A stretch of DNA of 52,832 nucleotides from contig NC_049986.1 of NCBI RefSeq assembly GCF_000003815.2, forward strand, positions 5,773,687 to 5,826,518. The letters run 5' to 3'. The notes beneath the pieces are model-generated. The model searched no databases. It was not told the origin of the DNA and was given only the letters and a program-made list of their open reading frames with translations. This DNA comes from Branchiostoma floridae. Its lineage: Eukaryota; Chordata; Leptocardii; Amphioxiformes; Branchiostomatidae. Position 1 is the stretch's first letter, and each line of letters opens with the position of its first letter. A program made the translations under genes and the position numbers. Below, piece after piece: positions 41,901 to 51,600 of this stretch.

Positions 41901-44900
41901 AACTACCGTCACAGATGAACTTACATTCAAGTTGATGTTTATACTTTAAGATCCATACAGTGTTTTCACATATTCCCTATCCAAAAGCAATCTGAGCACT
42001 GATATTTGTTGATCGGAAACCATTAGAATTGATACTCAGGTTAAGCTATTTATTACAGCACAAGCGGAACGTTCAACTGTTATACCATCTATATCTGCTT
42101 CATCCACAACAACAGGTAAGAATCGTTCAGTTTATTTCAGTTCATCCTCGTAGTATGAGGTACCACAAAAAATGTTAGCCCAACATACCTGTCTAGCATA
42201 GGTCGCGTTCCTTCAAGGTTGTATCTCACTGCACTTGCGTCATGCCTGCGTCACTGTGGGGTTTGAAAGGTATCTATTCCATACATCTGTCTAATGTCTC
42301 AGTTTTTTTTCTCATATTGTTGGGGATTGACGAATGAAAAGCCCCACGTCTTTAGTGATCAATGGATTCTGTGATTTTAGTAGAAATGTGGTTTTGTGGA
42401 CGTCCTATTGCTGCTGAAAGCTCAGGCATATTGCTTTCAATATCATAATGAGAGTAGTTAAGATGTATATCTTTCACTACAGCCGTTGCACAATATATTC
42501 GCAGTCTCTCTTGAACTGGCAGTTTTTTTCTATAACGTCCCTTTTCTATCTATAGCTTGTGAGTACAGAGGCTTATCTTACGGACAATGGACCGCTTGTC
42601 AAAATTATTCTGGTATAAATACCTTTCCGTTGTGTATTCGGTTTTAACATATTTGTAGAATCTCAGAGATAGAGAACAAATTTTCTTACTTTTGGGGCAT
42701 TTTGCCGTCTTACTAAGTCATAGGCCTTCTACGTTTTACGAAATATCTAAGTTATATAAAAAAAATATGAGAAAATAACAAAACAGTGACGCTGTGAACA
42801 AAATCCGTAGTGATGCAAGCTTGACGTAAGTGCAGTGAGATACCACCTTAAGTCCAACTATTTCCTCAAGCACTTTTTGAGTGCAATGGTATAATGGTGC
42901 AAAAACCGGTGCAATGGCCTAGTGGGTAGAGTGTTCGCCTTGCATTCGGTAGGTCGTGAGTTCGATCCCCGGCCGAGTCATACCAAAGACTCTAAAAATG
43001 GTACATGCTTCTTTCTCTGCTAAGCACTCAGCACTAATGAGGAAGAGTATGGAGTTAAACACACATCACTACCAGCGGACCAGCCCCCTGCTGTAGTGGC
43101 TTGCACATGTGTGGCCCAAGGGCTTCGAAGTGGGGATGGGCGCCACCCTACGCGTCTGTAGATGCATGGGCAAACTTTAACTTTTTTAAAAAACTTTTTG
43201 AGTGCCAGGTTAGGTCGTCCCCTTATTCTTTTTCATCAGGTTGCCAGAGGAGAACAGTGGCGGCCATCTGGCCAATTTTCGGTTCTGGATATGGTTTTAG
43301 TGATCGGGGGTAGTCCATTGTTGAGTTTTTTTTACTATCAGGATTTTTAAAATACATTTTTTGGCTTGAAATTATTATTATTTTATTTTTAATCTACAGA
43401 CTGAGTGTATTTCCCGCTTCTAATTCCAGTTAATGCTAGAGGGAAGGGGAGGAAAGTGACAGAGCCAAGCTAATGTTTACTTCTTATTATATATAGCTAC
43501 CAAACAACATGTGCTACGACGAAATAAGTACTTTACCGAAATAAGTGAGTTTAGTTGGCAGCGGTGATAAAGAAAGTTTATCAGTTTTCGTGCTATGAAA
43601 ATAGGTTTCTAAGAGGAATATTTCACAAAATTGAATTATTTTGGTTTTCCTACACATTATCGTCTTATACAATTTAACATTTATGACTTCATATTCATAG
43701 TTATTGCTTATCAGATGACATCATAGGTCAAAATACAACATGGTAGGTCATATCTTAAGCGAATATCTTGTTACAAGAATAACAAAAACATTGCCAGGAC
43801 CACTGTTAACTTCAGTATGTTTCTAGCTTTTGTTATAGGAGCTAAAGGTTACAATTATGATAAATGCTACGTTTAACTGCTGAATTATTCAAATCATCAT
43901 GCATTATACAGAAATAGCAACCGCCTGTGAAAGAAATGCTGTGCAACTGTCTTGTACGGGACGCAAGACCATCATGATCGTGAACGCCAACTACGGTCGG
44001 ACGGTCGGTCGGTCCCATACCTGTTACTGTTGGACATGTGACACCAACTGTCGAGCAAGGAACAGCCTGTTCATAGTTAGGAGTCTCTGTCAGGGACTAC
44101 AGGCGTGCAACGTGTTGGCAAGTGAGGCTATCTTCGGTGATCCCTGTTTCGGTACCCAGAAGTACTTGGAGGCATCATACCGCTGTATTTCAGGTTGGTT
44201 CTTTACTTACTTCTAGTATCTATAGTGGCCTATAGTGGCGCCTTTGTGGCGGTGACAGGCCATAGGGGCATGTTCGGGCATGACGCACCCGCCATGACAC
44301 ACGAGTCGGGTAGAAGGAGCCCCTTGCATCCTTGGTCTGAAGTCCTCCTGGTAGACAGAAACTCCAAACAACAAACCTGCATCTGCTGGGGCCGTCTTAA
44401 ATGTTGCATACACTTGCCCCTGTAGGACTTATTGCGCCAGTAGACAAGAGGTTGGAGAAGAAAGTGCACACCCCTCCTTCACCTTAAAAATACAAGTGCA
44501 GGCCAGGCAGACGAGTCGCCTTAAACCCACCCTGCCTACCATTGTCTTCTGAGACAGACAGATGTAATTCCGTTTCTTGTCTCTCATTATGTTTTCCCGA
44601 AGGACCTTTAGACAGAAAAAGGTTTACGGAAAAGGCTGGGCTGTGCATTAGGCCTGGCTTAACAGGGCTATGTACCTGGAGTAGCTAATTGTTTTTTTTT
44701 TCACTCGCAGTACTTTTGGTCAGCGTAATGGTATTGTATGCAAGTATAGCTTTGCATGAGGCTATAGGGAAAACAAAAATGTTGCCTTTCTATTTTTTTT
44801 TCTGTCATCATGCCTTCTTCTGGGGGCAAATTGATGTGATGTTAAATTCAAAGTCAATGTAGAAGTAGTCTGAGAATTTTGAGGCCTCAGTTGACCATCG

Positions 44901-45893
44901 TGATCCTTCCTTGCAGAAAGCAATGTGGCCGTTGGTAAGTCAGCAACACAGAGTTCCACTCACCGGTATGACCCTTTGTATGAAGCCGGAAAGGCTGTGG
45001 ACGGTGACAGGGGAACCAATGGCGCAGAGGGCTCCTATCAATGCACCCACACTTCAAGGCAGTATCAGCCCTGGTGGAAGGTTGACCTGGCAGGTGTCTA
45101 CACAGTCAACCGGGTCAGCATATTAAACAAGGGGGACTGCTGTGGTGAGTTTTAGTACCGTATGGAAAGTTGCACGGCACACAAGACAAATTCTGCACCA
45201 GAAATGAACTGGTTGCAAGTTACATTTGGAAAAACATTATTTACACTGCAGACATAAAAGTCGCCAGGTAATTCCTACTGTTTGCGTCACAAGAAGCTAA
45301 ATACCGAGTCGACACATCATCCAATAAAAAATAGGGAATCTTATATAATTAATGATTTTTTTTTTTGCTGTATAAATTATTATTGTCTTCTTGTACCAAA
45401 ATGTACCCATCTTCTCATTTTTGGCTCACATTGACTCTGTAGTGCACACAGCTTTTGTAGAATCATAACGTCTTTGCATTTGGTTCATCATCATCATCTT
45501 TGGTTATAATATCAGAAATTTTATTTTATCGCATTCATAAAAGAAGATGTAAAATGATATTCTCTAGACATTCTGCAGCCATTATGAATAGTTCTTTCCA
45601 GAACTTCTATAATATCATATCTCTTTGCATGGGGGTCAAGAGCATTGCAACCATGTTGTTTTCTTTTCGTAGGAGAGCGACTGAGAAACGTATTGGTGCG
45701 GGTCGGACCAAACCAGGACATCACCCAGAATGACCAGTGCGGGGAGACTTACCCAACCACTCCGGTCAATGGAGAGGTCATCGTGGTTTACTGCAACCCA
45801 CCAATGTCCGGTCGTTATGTGTCCATAGAGCTGTCTGGACGCACAGATTACTTAAGTGTGTGCGAGGTAGAGGTCTTTGCTGAGCCAGGTTAA
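32972..45893 (+). CDS. Secreted composite lectin with two SUEL + F-type lectin units (10 exons, 602 aa)
   Basis: Exons: 32972-33083, 33217-33321, 36506-36556, 38115-38426, 38872-39093, 40964-41182, 42059-42115, 43912-44193, 44917-45144, 45673-45893. All internal junctions are phase 1, and the 1809 nt end at TAA. Residues 1-26 form a signal peptide (a second ATG at 32990 is possible). Residues 38-72 form a heptad-like amphipathic helix, perhaps for multimerisation. Thr/Pro/Ser linkers (exons 3 and 7) precede each lectin unit. SUEL/galactose-rhamnose-binding lectin domains: residues 90-193 and 360-453 (FGDPC.GTQKYLE). F-type (fucolectin) domains: 194-340 and 454-602, each split over two exons. 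Copy 1 has the full fucose motif H-X26-RGDCCGDR; copy 2 has KGDCCGER. No membrane segment is seen. Recognition of microbial glycans is inferred from the families. Confidence 0.88.
34075..34152. repeat. Opposed G-run and C-run
   Basis: A run of about 14 G (from 34077) and a run of about 16 C (from 34135) are separated by about 45 bases and could pair into a GC-only hairpin. Such runs are prone to sequencing and assembly error. The pair lies in intron 2 of the lectin gene. Confidence 0.7.
34226..34376. repeat. Degraded copy of the ttcgcggt hairpin MITE family
   Basis: The left end aaatgcatctaatttcgcg and the right end gcaaacatttctgcatctacagta are imperfect inverted repeats. Inside are cgttcgcggtag and gtggccaccgcaaaaac, as in the full copy at 17366-17577. 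It lies in intron 2 of the lectin gene. Confidence 0.7.
34641..36318 (-). mobile_element. 5'-truncated, rearranged non-LTR retrotransposon with an ORF1-like insert
   Basis: On the minus strand the element enters within the reverse transcriptase (MYSNVRYCVK...), with motif B CGVRQGCNLSPLLF and motif C FWADDLVLL (about 36085-36100). After YTYLGVDLTPSGSFNRG the frame runs into about 70 residues (35629-35838) with RDSIARIL...LRASRIGK...PRPVLVRFQKYSD, a pattern of the L1-type ORF1 RNA-binding domain, and then back into RT C-terminal sequence (ADLEFVLLNYCKITLGVPKSS). Further parts in other frames end with a zinc-knuckle-like CPTCHDNIEIESHFIMDC block and a stop near 34834. The 3' tail is CAATAAAGTTC followed by TTC repeats. 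Not active. It belongs to a different family from the other two LINEs here and lies in intron 2 of the lectin gene. Confidence 0.8.
37035..37105 (-). repeat. tRNA-like head of a SINE (candidate)
   Basis: On the minus strand, tggcttatcaa (box-A-like, 37087-37097) is followed 46 bases later by gggttcaagacc (box-B-like, 37039-37050), the spacing of a pol III promoter. The cloverleaf is not convincing. It lies in intron 3 of the lectin gene. Confidence 0.35.
37822..37923 (+). repeat. tRNA-like SINE head followed by a T-run (candidate)
   Basis: tggctcaaagt (box-A-like, 37829-37839) and gggatcgaatcc (box-B-like, 37876-37887) are spaced as in a pol III promoter. The T-runs from 37901 onward would stop pol III. 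Probably a short SINE or tRNA-derived fragment rather than a tRNA gene, because the stems pair poorly. Confidence 0.4.
38115..38426 (+). CDS. Exon 4 of the lectin gene: SUEL domain 1
   Basis: Single-exon SUEL module, phase 1 at both ends. The usual first-loop motif ANYGR reads AIFGR here, while the second loop FGDPCAGTQKYLE is intact. Cysteines match those of the second copy (43912-44193). Most of the nucleotide sequence, from gtcggtcccatacctgtta onward, is nearly identical to the second copy. Confidence 0.85.
39412..39690. repeat. Fragment of the cttcgccaagaaggtta repeat family
   Basis: ttaccttcgccaagaaggttatattttgg at its left and a gtgtgtgtgtgtatttgcgtacaagataactt block at its right recur, diverged, at 40318-40650. 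This looks like the inverted form of the ttcggcgacctcatacctcc family. It lies in the intron that splits F-type lectin domain 1. Confidence 0.45.
40318..40650. repeat. Second fragment of the same repeat in the same intron
   Basis: Runs from cattacctttgccaagaagatt through gtgtgtgagtgtgtgtgtgtgcggataacataactt to ttcggcgaaggtatgtgtttcgtggaactctag. The terminal ccgaac/ctctag words match the start of the copy at 25477 in inverse orientation. Confidence 0.5.
40656..40913. repeat. Inverted duplication next to the acceptor of exon 6
   Basis: The left arm (40656-40732) and right arm (40839-40913) are near-perfect inverted copies, including ggctgaaaa/ttttcagcc, tacgaaaagaa and ctagagaaggca. The loop is AT-rich. 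The duplicated intron before exon 10 (45545-45630) has sequence homologous to the right arm only, so the left arm is the newer one. Confidence 0.75.
41487..41897. mobile_element. 411-bp palindromic element with 166-bp arms
   Basis: The left arm 41487-41652 starts atcatgatacaat and ends aggtgcttga. The right arm 41732-41897 is its reverse complement with few mismatches. The spacer is 79 bp. Inside each arm is ctgatcgaaagcttgttggtaagcgctttattttg, a type of sequence common near the ends of animal repeats. No coding capacity. It lies in the intron between exons 6 and 7 of the lectin gene. Confidence 0.85.
42556..42612 (+). CDS. Candidate cassette exon of the lectin gene
   Basis: 57 nt between a good pyrimidine tract plus AG (cttttctatctatag) and a GTATAA donor, phase 1 at both ends like all neighbours. 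It would encode a 19-20 residue insert with two Cys and GQWTAC, vaguely thrombospondin-like. It fits between exon 7 and exon 8 without breaking the frame. It may be chance; no second copy is known here to compare. Confidence 0.35.
42905..43190 (+). mobile_element. tRNA-derived SINE
   Basis: The head at 42908-42982 has box A tggcctagtgg (42915-42925) and box B gagttcgatcc (42958-42968), with anticodon-loop-like cttgcat (Ala-like, TGC). The body runs through cactaccagcggaccagccc, ctgctgtagtggcttgcac and cgtctgtagatgcatgggc to a T-rich end. It lies in the intron before SUEL domain 2. Confidence 0.7.
43912..44193 (+). CDS. Exon 8 of the lectin gene: SUEL domain 2
   Basis: Second SUEL module, phase 1 at both ends. 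It keeps the canonical ANYGR first loop (NANYGR) and the FGDPCFGTQKYLE second loop, so its sugar site looks more complete than that of domain 1. Confidence 0.85.
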
Positions 45894-45942
45894 GATGAAG
45901 GAAGAGTTTGGGTTTACAAGTAATGCACAACCTTGATAAAGG

Positions 45943-46830
45943 TGGTTTCACACGTGCGTATATTTTCAAGTGCGTATAAGGTCCGTATGAAAGTTTTAGC
46001 CTGTACCAGGCTCCACAGGTCACTGGAAAAATAGTCGAAATAGAGAAACATAGTCACAATTAACATGCCAGAGGAGTTAGCTGGCCGAGGAGTGTGGTTT
46101 GCAACCAGCTAAGTCCAGTAGCATATTATCTGGCTATATTTGTCCAATCTGTATTCTAATTCTGGCGATCTGTTGAGCCTGGTGGAGGCTAAAATCTTCA
46201 TACGGACCTCAAACTGAATATTATACGCATGTGTGAACGCACGTGTGAACCCGGCTTAACACCTTGTATGGCACCCATTCTACTCGATGCCGATTGCGCT
46301 GTGAATAACTCATTGCGATCTAAATCGCCTTTTTTGTGAAGGTAATTCCACTCCTGTCTATATGTTCAAGTCCGTATGAGGTCCATAAGGAAGGCTTAGC
46401 TTCTTCCAGGCTCCACGTGTCGCTCAAAAAAAAATTAAAATTGGACAAGTATAACAATGGCAGCGGGGTTACCTGGTCGCAAACCATACTCCTCGGACAA
46501 CTAACTCTCCTGTTATGTGTCTATATTTGTGCAATTTCTACTATTTTTTCAAGCAAACTGTAGAGCCTGGTAGAGGCTTTGAATTTTACACGGACCTCAT
46601 ATCGACTGCAATATATACCCATGTGTGAACTCCCCTTTTGGATGCGATTACACGACACATGTACAAGTCCATATGAGGCCCGTATGAAATTATTAGCCTC
46701 TACCAGGCTCCACAGGTCACTGGGAAAAAGTTGTACAGATATAGACAGATACCGTGAAAGACTTGGTCACAAACTTGGTTACAAACCATACGGACATCAT
46801 ACAAACTTACGCACGTGTGTCCGCGCCCTA
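45943..46830. repeat. Three tandem degenerate palindromic repeats
   Basis: Copy 1 (45943-46254) starts ggtttcacacgtgcg and ends with its inverse cgcacgtgtgaaccc. Copies 2 (about 46345-46638) and 3 (about 46643-46830) share cgtatgaggtcc, tagcctctaccaggctccac(a)ggtc and inverse words such as gagcctggtagaggct and catacggacctca. The region follows the stop of the lectin gene and may be in its 3'UTR, since the first AATAAA is at 47071. Confidence 0.65.
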
Positions 46831-48604
46831 AGATCAATCCCATTATTGAAATATCATGCAAAATGTACAGCTATGAAAAAATACGAGATGCAAGACCCAA
46901 CTTAGTACTGTACATGTAATAAGACAGTGCATGTGCAAAACACTGTATCCATGCTTTCACATTTGAGCTACAGTCTTGTATGCTTGTAAGTTATCTTGAG
47001 GTGTCTTGTCATTTTTCTTATCGTATGTGTTAAGTTCAAGAAAGTATATTTTGCCTAGTAACTGGACTGAAATAAAGGGGTGATCGTTCTACCCATTCCA
47101 AACAAAGCACTCAAACAAAACAAAAATGAAACAAAATTCCGTCTTTTCCTCACCTTTTAGTGTCTTTTTTTTTTCAAGCTATAGCAGTGGCCATATACAT
47201 TTTAAATGATGTACATATAATTTAGGTTTATGTGTATCTATGCACTCAGTAGATGTTGATACGGAAAAGTCTATGGGAGAACGAGAAAGAGGAAGCTAGA
47301 GATTGCATTTCAAGCTCCTGGCATCTGACCTTCCTTTATCAGCCAAATCTTATGTACTATTTAGATTATTTCACTATTTTGTGAGTTTATAGGTTTCTGG
47401 AATTTTCGGTGTGTGGCTGATGTTGGTGTTGTCCATGTAGGTGCAAATGTTAATGGAGAATATGAAATGTCTCAAAAACCATGTTATGGTGCAGCCTTTA
47501 AGTTCAAGCCATATGTCGGTGCTGTTTTCTGATATTGCACTTGATTTGCCGTTTTCTTTGGTTCCCGAATTCCTCAATTTTAAATGGTATTAGTATCTTA
47601 AAGTCAGTCCGTTGGAAGACGAGATAGTGTTTCCAAGAAGGTTATCATGCGACTCCTCTGATGAGTTGTTTCCTCCTACGGTCCTGTAAATGAATATGAG
47701 TACATTTCAGTTTCTGACTTATTGAGTATGTTATACCTAACAATATTTGTTTAGCTTAGGCATGTGTATTACAACGAGCTCAAAGTCAATTCCTTTTCGT
47801 CATATTGCGGTACACCTAAAGGAAGCAGATGTTAAAAGATATCACGGACAAATAAAAATTACTCAACATGAGAAATCTATAGGTCTTCTACGGTAACTTA
47901 ATATGCGAGGGATAGAAAAATATTGATCAAAGCACTCAAAGACCGGCAAGGGATGAGTAAGTCAACGATGGGGTCGTTAAGGGAGTCATTTCCTAATCCA
48001 TGAATTACAGTATTTATGTTTAACTATGTGTTGTTCATCACCAAACTTTACAATTTTAGGTAACACGTTCATATATGTTATATTATGTTCATATTATGTG
48101 TCCAAGTCTAACTGAGGTCACTTTGAATATAGATTATATTTCACGGAGTCTCAATTTGAGAAATTGTGTCCTTACAAAGACGATTCTCTTGCCACTACTG
48201 ATGACATTGCTGCGGTACTAGTCGTGTCCTGTTGGTAATGTGAATATGTAACGTGAGATTGAGTACTATACAAAACCTTAACAAGATCAGCAATGTTAGG
48301 GTGCCATAAATTAATTTACAGGCAGTTTGCATATACAATTTAGCGAAGCCTGTTAAAATGGTACACAATAACGTGATAATATTATTGTTGAATTGATAGC
48401 TATAGATATGGTATGAAATTCAGTTGAATGCACTAGTTTCTAAAACACAACCATCGGCATACTCTAACATTAAAAATACATAGTGAGATTACACCAATGT
48501 ATGACCTCTATGTTAATTGTATCTTGTCATGCAGGATAATAACAGAATCATGTTACCATCTGATGTTGATATGTAATACACGCATACATATAGATTATAC
48601 TCGC
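46831..48604. other. Intergenic or intronic DNA, nothing firm recognised
   Basis: AT-rich DNA right of the palindromic repeats. A minus-strand stretch at 47374-47577 (with DIWLELKG and GTKENGKSS) faintly resembles the endonuclease part of a LINE, but it is too short and broken to call. The rest of the VWA gene, if it continues, would have exons here; none could be identified. Confidence 0.35.
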
Positions 48605-51600
48605 CACACAACTCCAGGATGCGGTTGGCGAGTTCGCAGGGGTCGCCTGTAGCGCTGAAGACATTGGCAGGGCCACCAGCGATGGCCTCAAGCGCAGCGT
48701 TGTTCACAAGGGCTGTCAATCCATTGGCCACGACGTACACAGTGATACCTGCATCCTTTGCGTCTTCAACCTTTGCTACCTGAGAAGACAATAAAAATAG
48801 CTCTCTACTGTTAGGACCTTTCTACGACTTAGCTCATGACTACTTTCCACCCAAGGTTAGTCTTTAGAAGTATGATAAATTGCTGGCGACTCCTTGTATC
48901 GATTGGGCATTGGTATTTAGGCTTAAAAGTAATATACTTCCTTATTCACCTTGTTATATGATTACAACCAGCAGGTACTGCTTTTCGAAGAGGCGGCTGT
49001 AATGTAACGTGTCTTACGACCCACCATGAACACGGGACCTCATTTTACGTGTATTCCGAATGATGGTTCAACTAAAACAAGCTTTTTCGAGGATTCGGAT
49101 CGGGTCTCCCAGTTATTAACCAAATGGTACTAGAAGAGTATGTGGAGAAGATCAAGCCAACCGCTCACGCTTACGCCACACCTTTAGAAAAGAGGCTGGG
49201 GCCGTGTGTTCCCCGTTTAGGAACTTTATTTGAACCGACACACAACAAACATGTTTCGCCGTGTGGCTTCCTCAGTGTTATGGGCTCGAATGAGCATAGT
49301 ACAGCATGTCCTCGCTTTTATAGGCCAAGTGCATAGTGCACTGACCAGGTGCAAGGTACCCTAGGTGGCTTAACGGTGCTAGAAGCTCAACTGTGAAGCT
49401 TCTACCAATGCCATTAAATCATCGCGATGTTTTATGGGATCAGTTTTTTTTATTAACCCTCAAACACCCGAGTGGGGTCCATTTGAAACCCAGGCGTACA
49501 TTTTGAAGTGCCATTTGAACATTTTTGATCGGAAGAAAAAAATAATCCTTCCGTGACTTTGTCAGTCAATATGTCTTACACCTTCTCCTAAGTTTTCGCA
49601 ATGATTGGTACAATAATGTGGAAATTATAAAGAAAGTTTGTGTTCAGTCCCTCTGGGGTCCAAACGGACCCCAGCAAAAATGTGCAGTTTTTAAAACAAA
49701 CTTTGGACGCTAACTCCTTAACCACTTATAGTATGACTACCAAACTTTCAGACGATAATAAGAATGATGATGATGATTGGTTTATTTATTTCAAAATCGA
49801 GGATACCTGGCAGCCAAAGGCTGAATTGCGTATCTTCTTACAGGGATCACAATAACAATCATTTAACATTATACATTATACATCTCAAAAACAAACACTT
49901 CGGATTGAACTTACAGTACTAAATGCGGAGGAAACGAGTAAACTACTGTAACAGTTTTCAAATTCTGTCGTTACAGATAAAATTGATTAAAAACATATCT
50001 CTGCTATCTGTCAACTAGCTATAGCTATAGACGTCATTTCCTGGTGGCAAAAGTATCGTATCACACAAAAAGGAGAAATACATTGCTATTGAAGCCGTAG
50101 AAATTACTTTACATCATCGTTGAGAAGTCGAACCAAGTAGGGTATAGGGGAGTCCCTGTATCTATTTGTTCTACATTTAACCACTCTGAGTTTGTTAGAG
50201 TTTCTGGTGTTTCGTCCATGAAGCTGACCTGTCTTCTGTGGGAGCATGTCTGGGCCCAGTTTCTTTGCGAATTTTCTGCACAAGATCTCGCGTCTTTGTT
50301 GCAGAGTGTGGAGGCCGGTGCGCTCCAGTGCCGCTTCATAGGACGTGTACTGTCCACCTAAGATGGTACGGAGAGCTCTCTTCTGAATTCTTTCCAACCG
50401 TGCAGTGTGTTCCTTGGTGAGTCCGGGATGCCATACAGGCACGCAGTATTCTACCACGGGTCTGACATAGGATATGAATACTTGGAGCAAATCATTCACC
50501 GTAACATTGAACCTTTTCAGACTCTCTAAGCGTGAAGAGTCTTCCGTTAGCTTTGGAGATTATTTTTGATACATGCGTATCCCATTTTAAGTTTGACTGT
50601 AACCATATTCCCAAAAGACACGAGACTACCACGATCTCCAGCGGGGTGCCATTGATTTTGAGAACTGGAGGGGCAGGCGGAAGCTTCATGAACGAGAAAA
50701 TCATAACCTTGCACTTGTCTGCATTCAACAGCATGTGGTTTTGACTGGCCCACTGATTAAAGTCATTGAGCTCTTCCTGCATGATAGATGGCGCATCATG
50801 TTGTCGCGTCTCTGCCAACGACAGGTCGTCGACAAATTTCCACTCACTGAGGGGAGACTCTCTAACAGCGTCATCAAACACAGCCAGGAATATGAGGGGC
50901 CCAAGAAGTGTTCCCTGTGGAACTGAACAGGACAGTTCATGACGTCATTGGTCAAATCTAAATCCTCACAAAAATTTCTGTGTCATCAACATGTAATGTG
51001 ACGACATTATGACGTCATTTACATAATCAGGGCGGCCATTTTGGATTTTGACCAATGACGTCATGAAATTAGTATAAATTATAAATTTTAAGTCATGAAA
51101 ATTACATTGAATTTCATAGAATTTAATTGTTGTCAGAAAACAGGTGTAGTTTACCAAGAAAACCTTGTTTAAATTGAAATTGTCAAATTTTGGCAAAAAT
51201 ATGCCTGTTAGAATATGGTTGCCATGGCAACCCTCAAAAATGATAAACGTATTTTATTGACTAAAAAATTTTGTAAACAATATTTTGTGATAAAATACCA
51301 AGTTTCGTAGCTTTAGCTTTAGCTGTTCATGAGTTATGCGACATAAATGTTGCTGAGGGCCTCAAAATTCCCCTATCAGGTCGGAATAGGTTTAGTACAA
51401 AACGTGGTCCTTCTGAACTTTTGCTTAAATTATGATAATTAGTTGGAATTAGCAACACTTTAACATCTCAAAATCTTCCTCTAACATTGACAAAGCTATG
51501 TATATACAATGATCGCCGATAAGAAATGGTACTGAGATTTGATTAACAAAATATTTTGGGGTCCGTTTGGACCCCACTCGGTCATTTTAGTCGCAAAAAA

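Noticed and set aside
42908-42982. tRNA-Ala gene
   Set aside because: The promoter boxes are good, but the stems pair poorly and a long SINE body follows directly.
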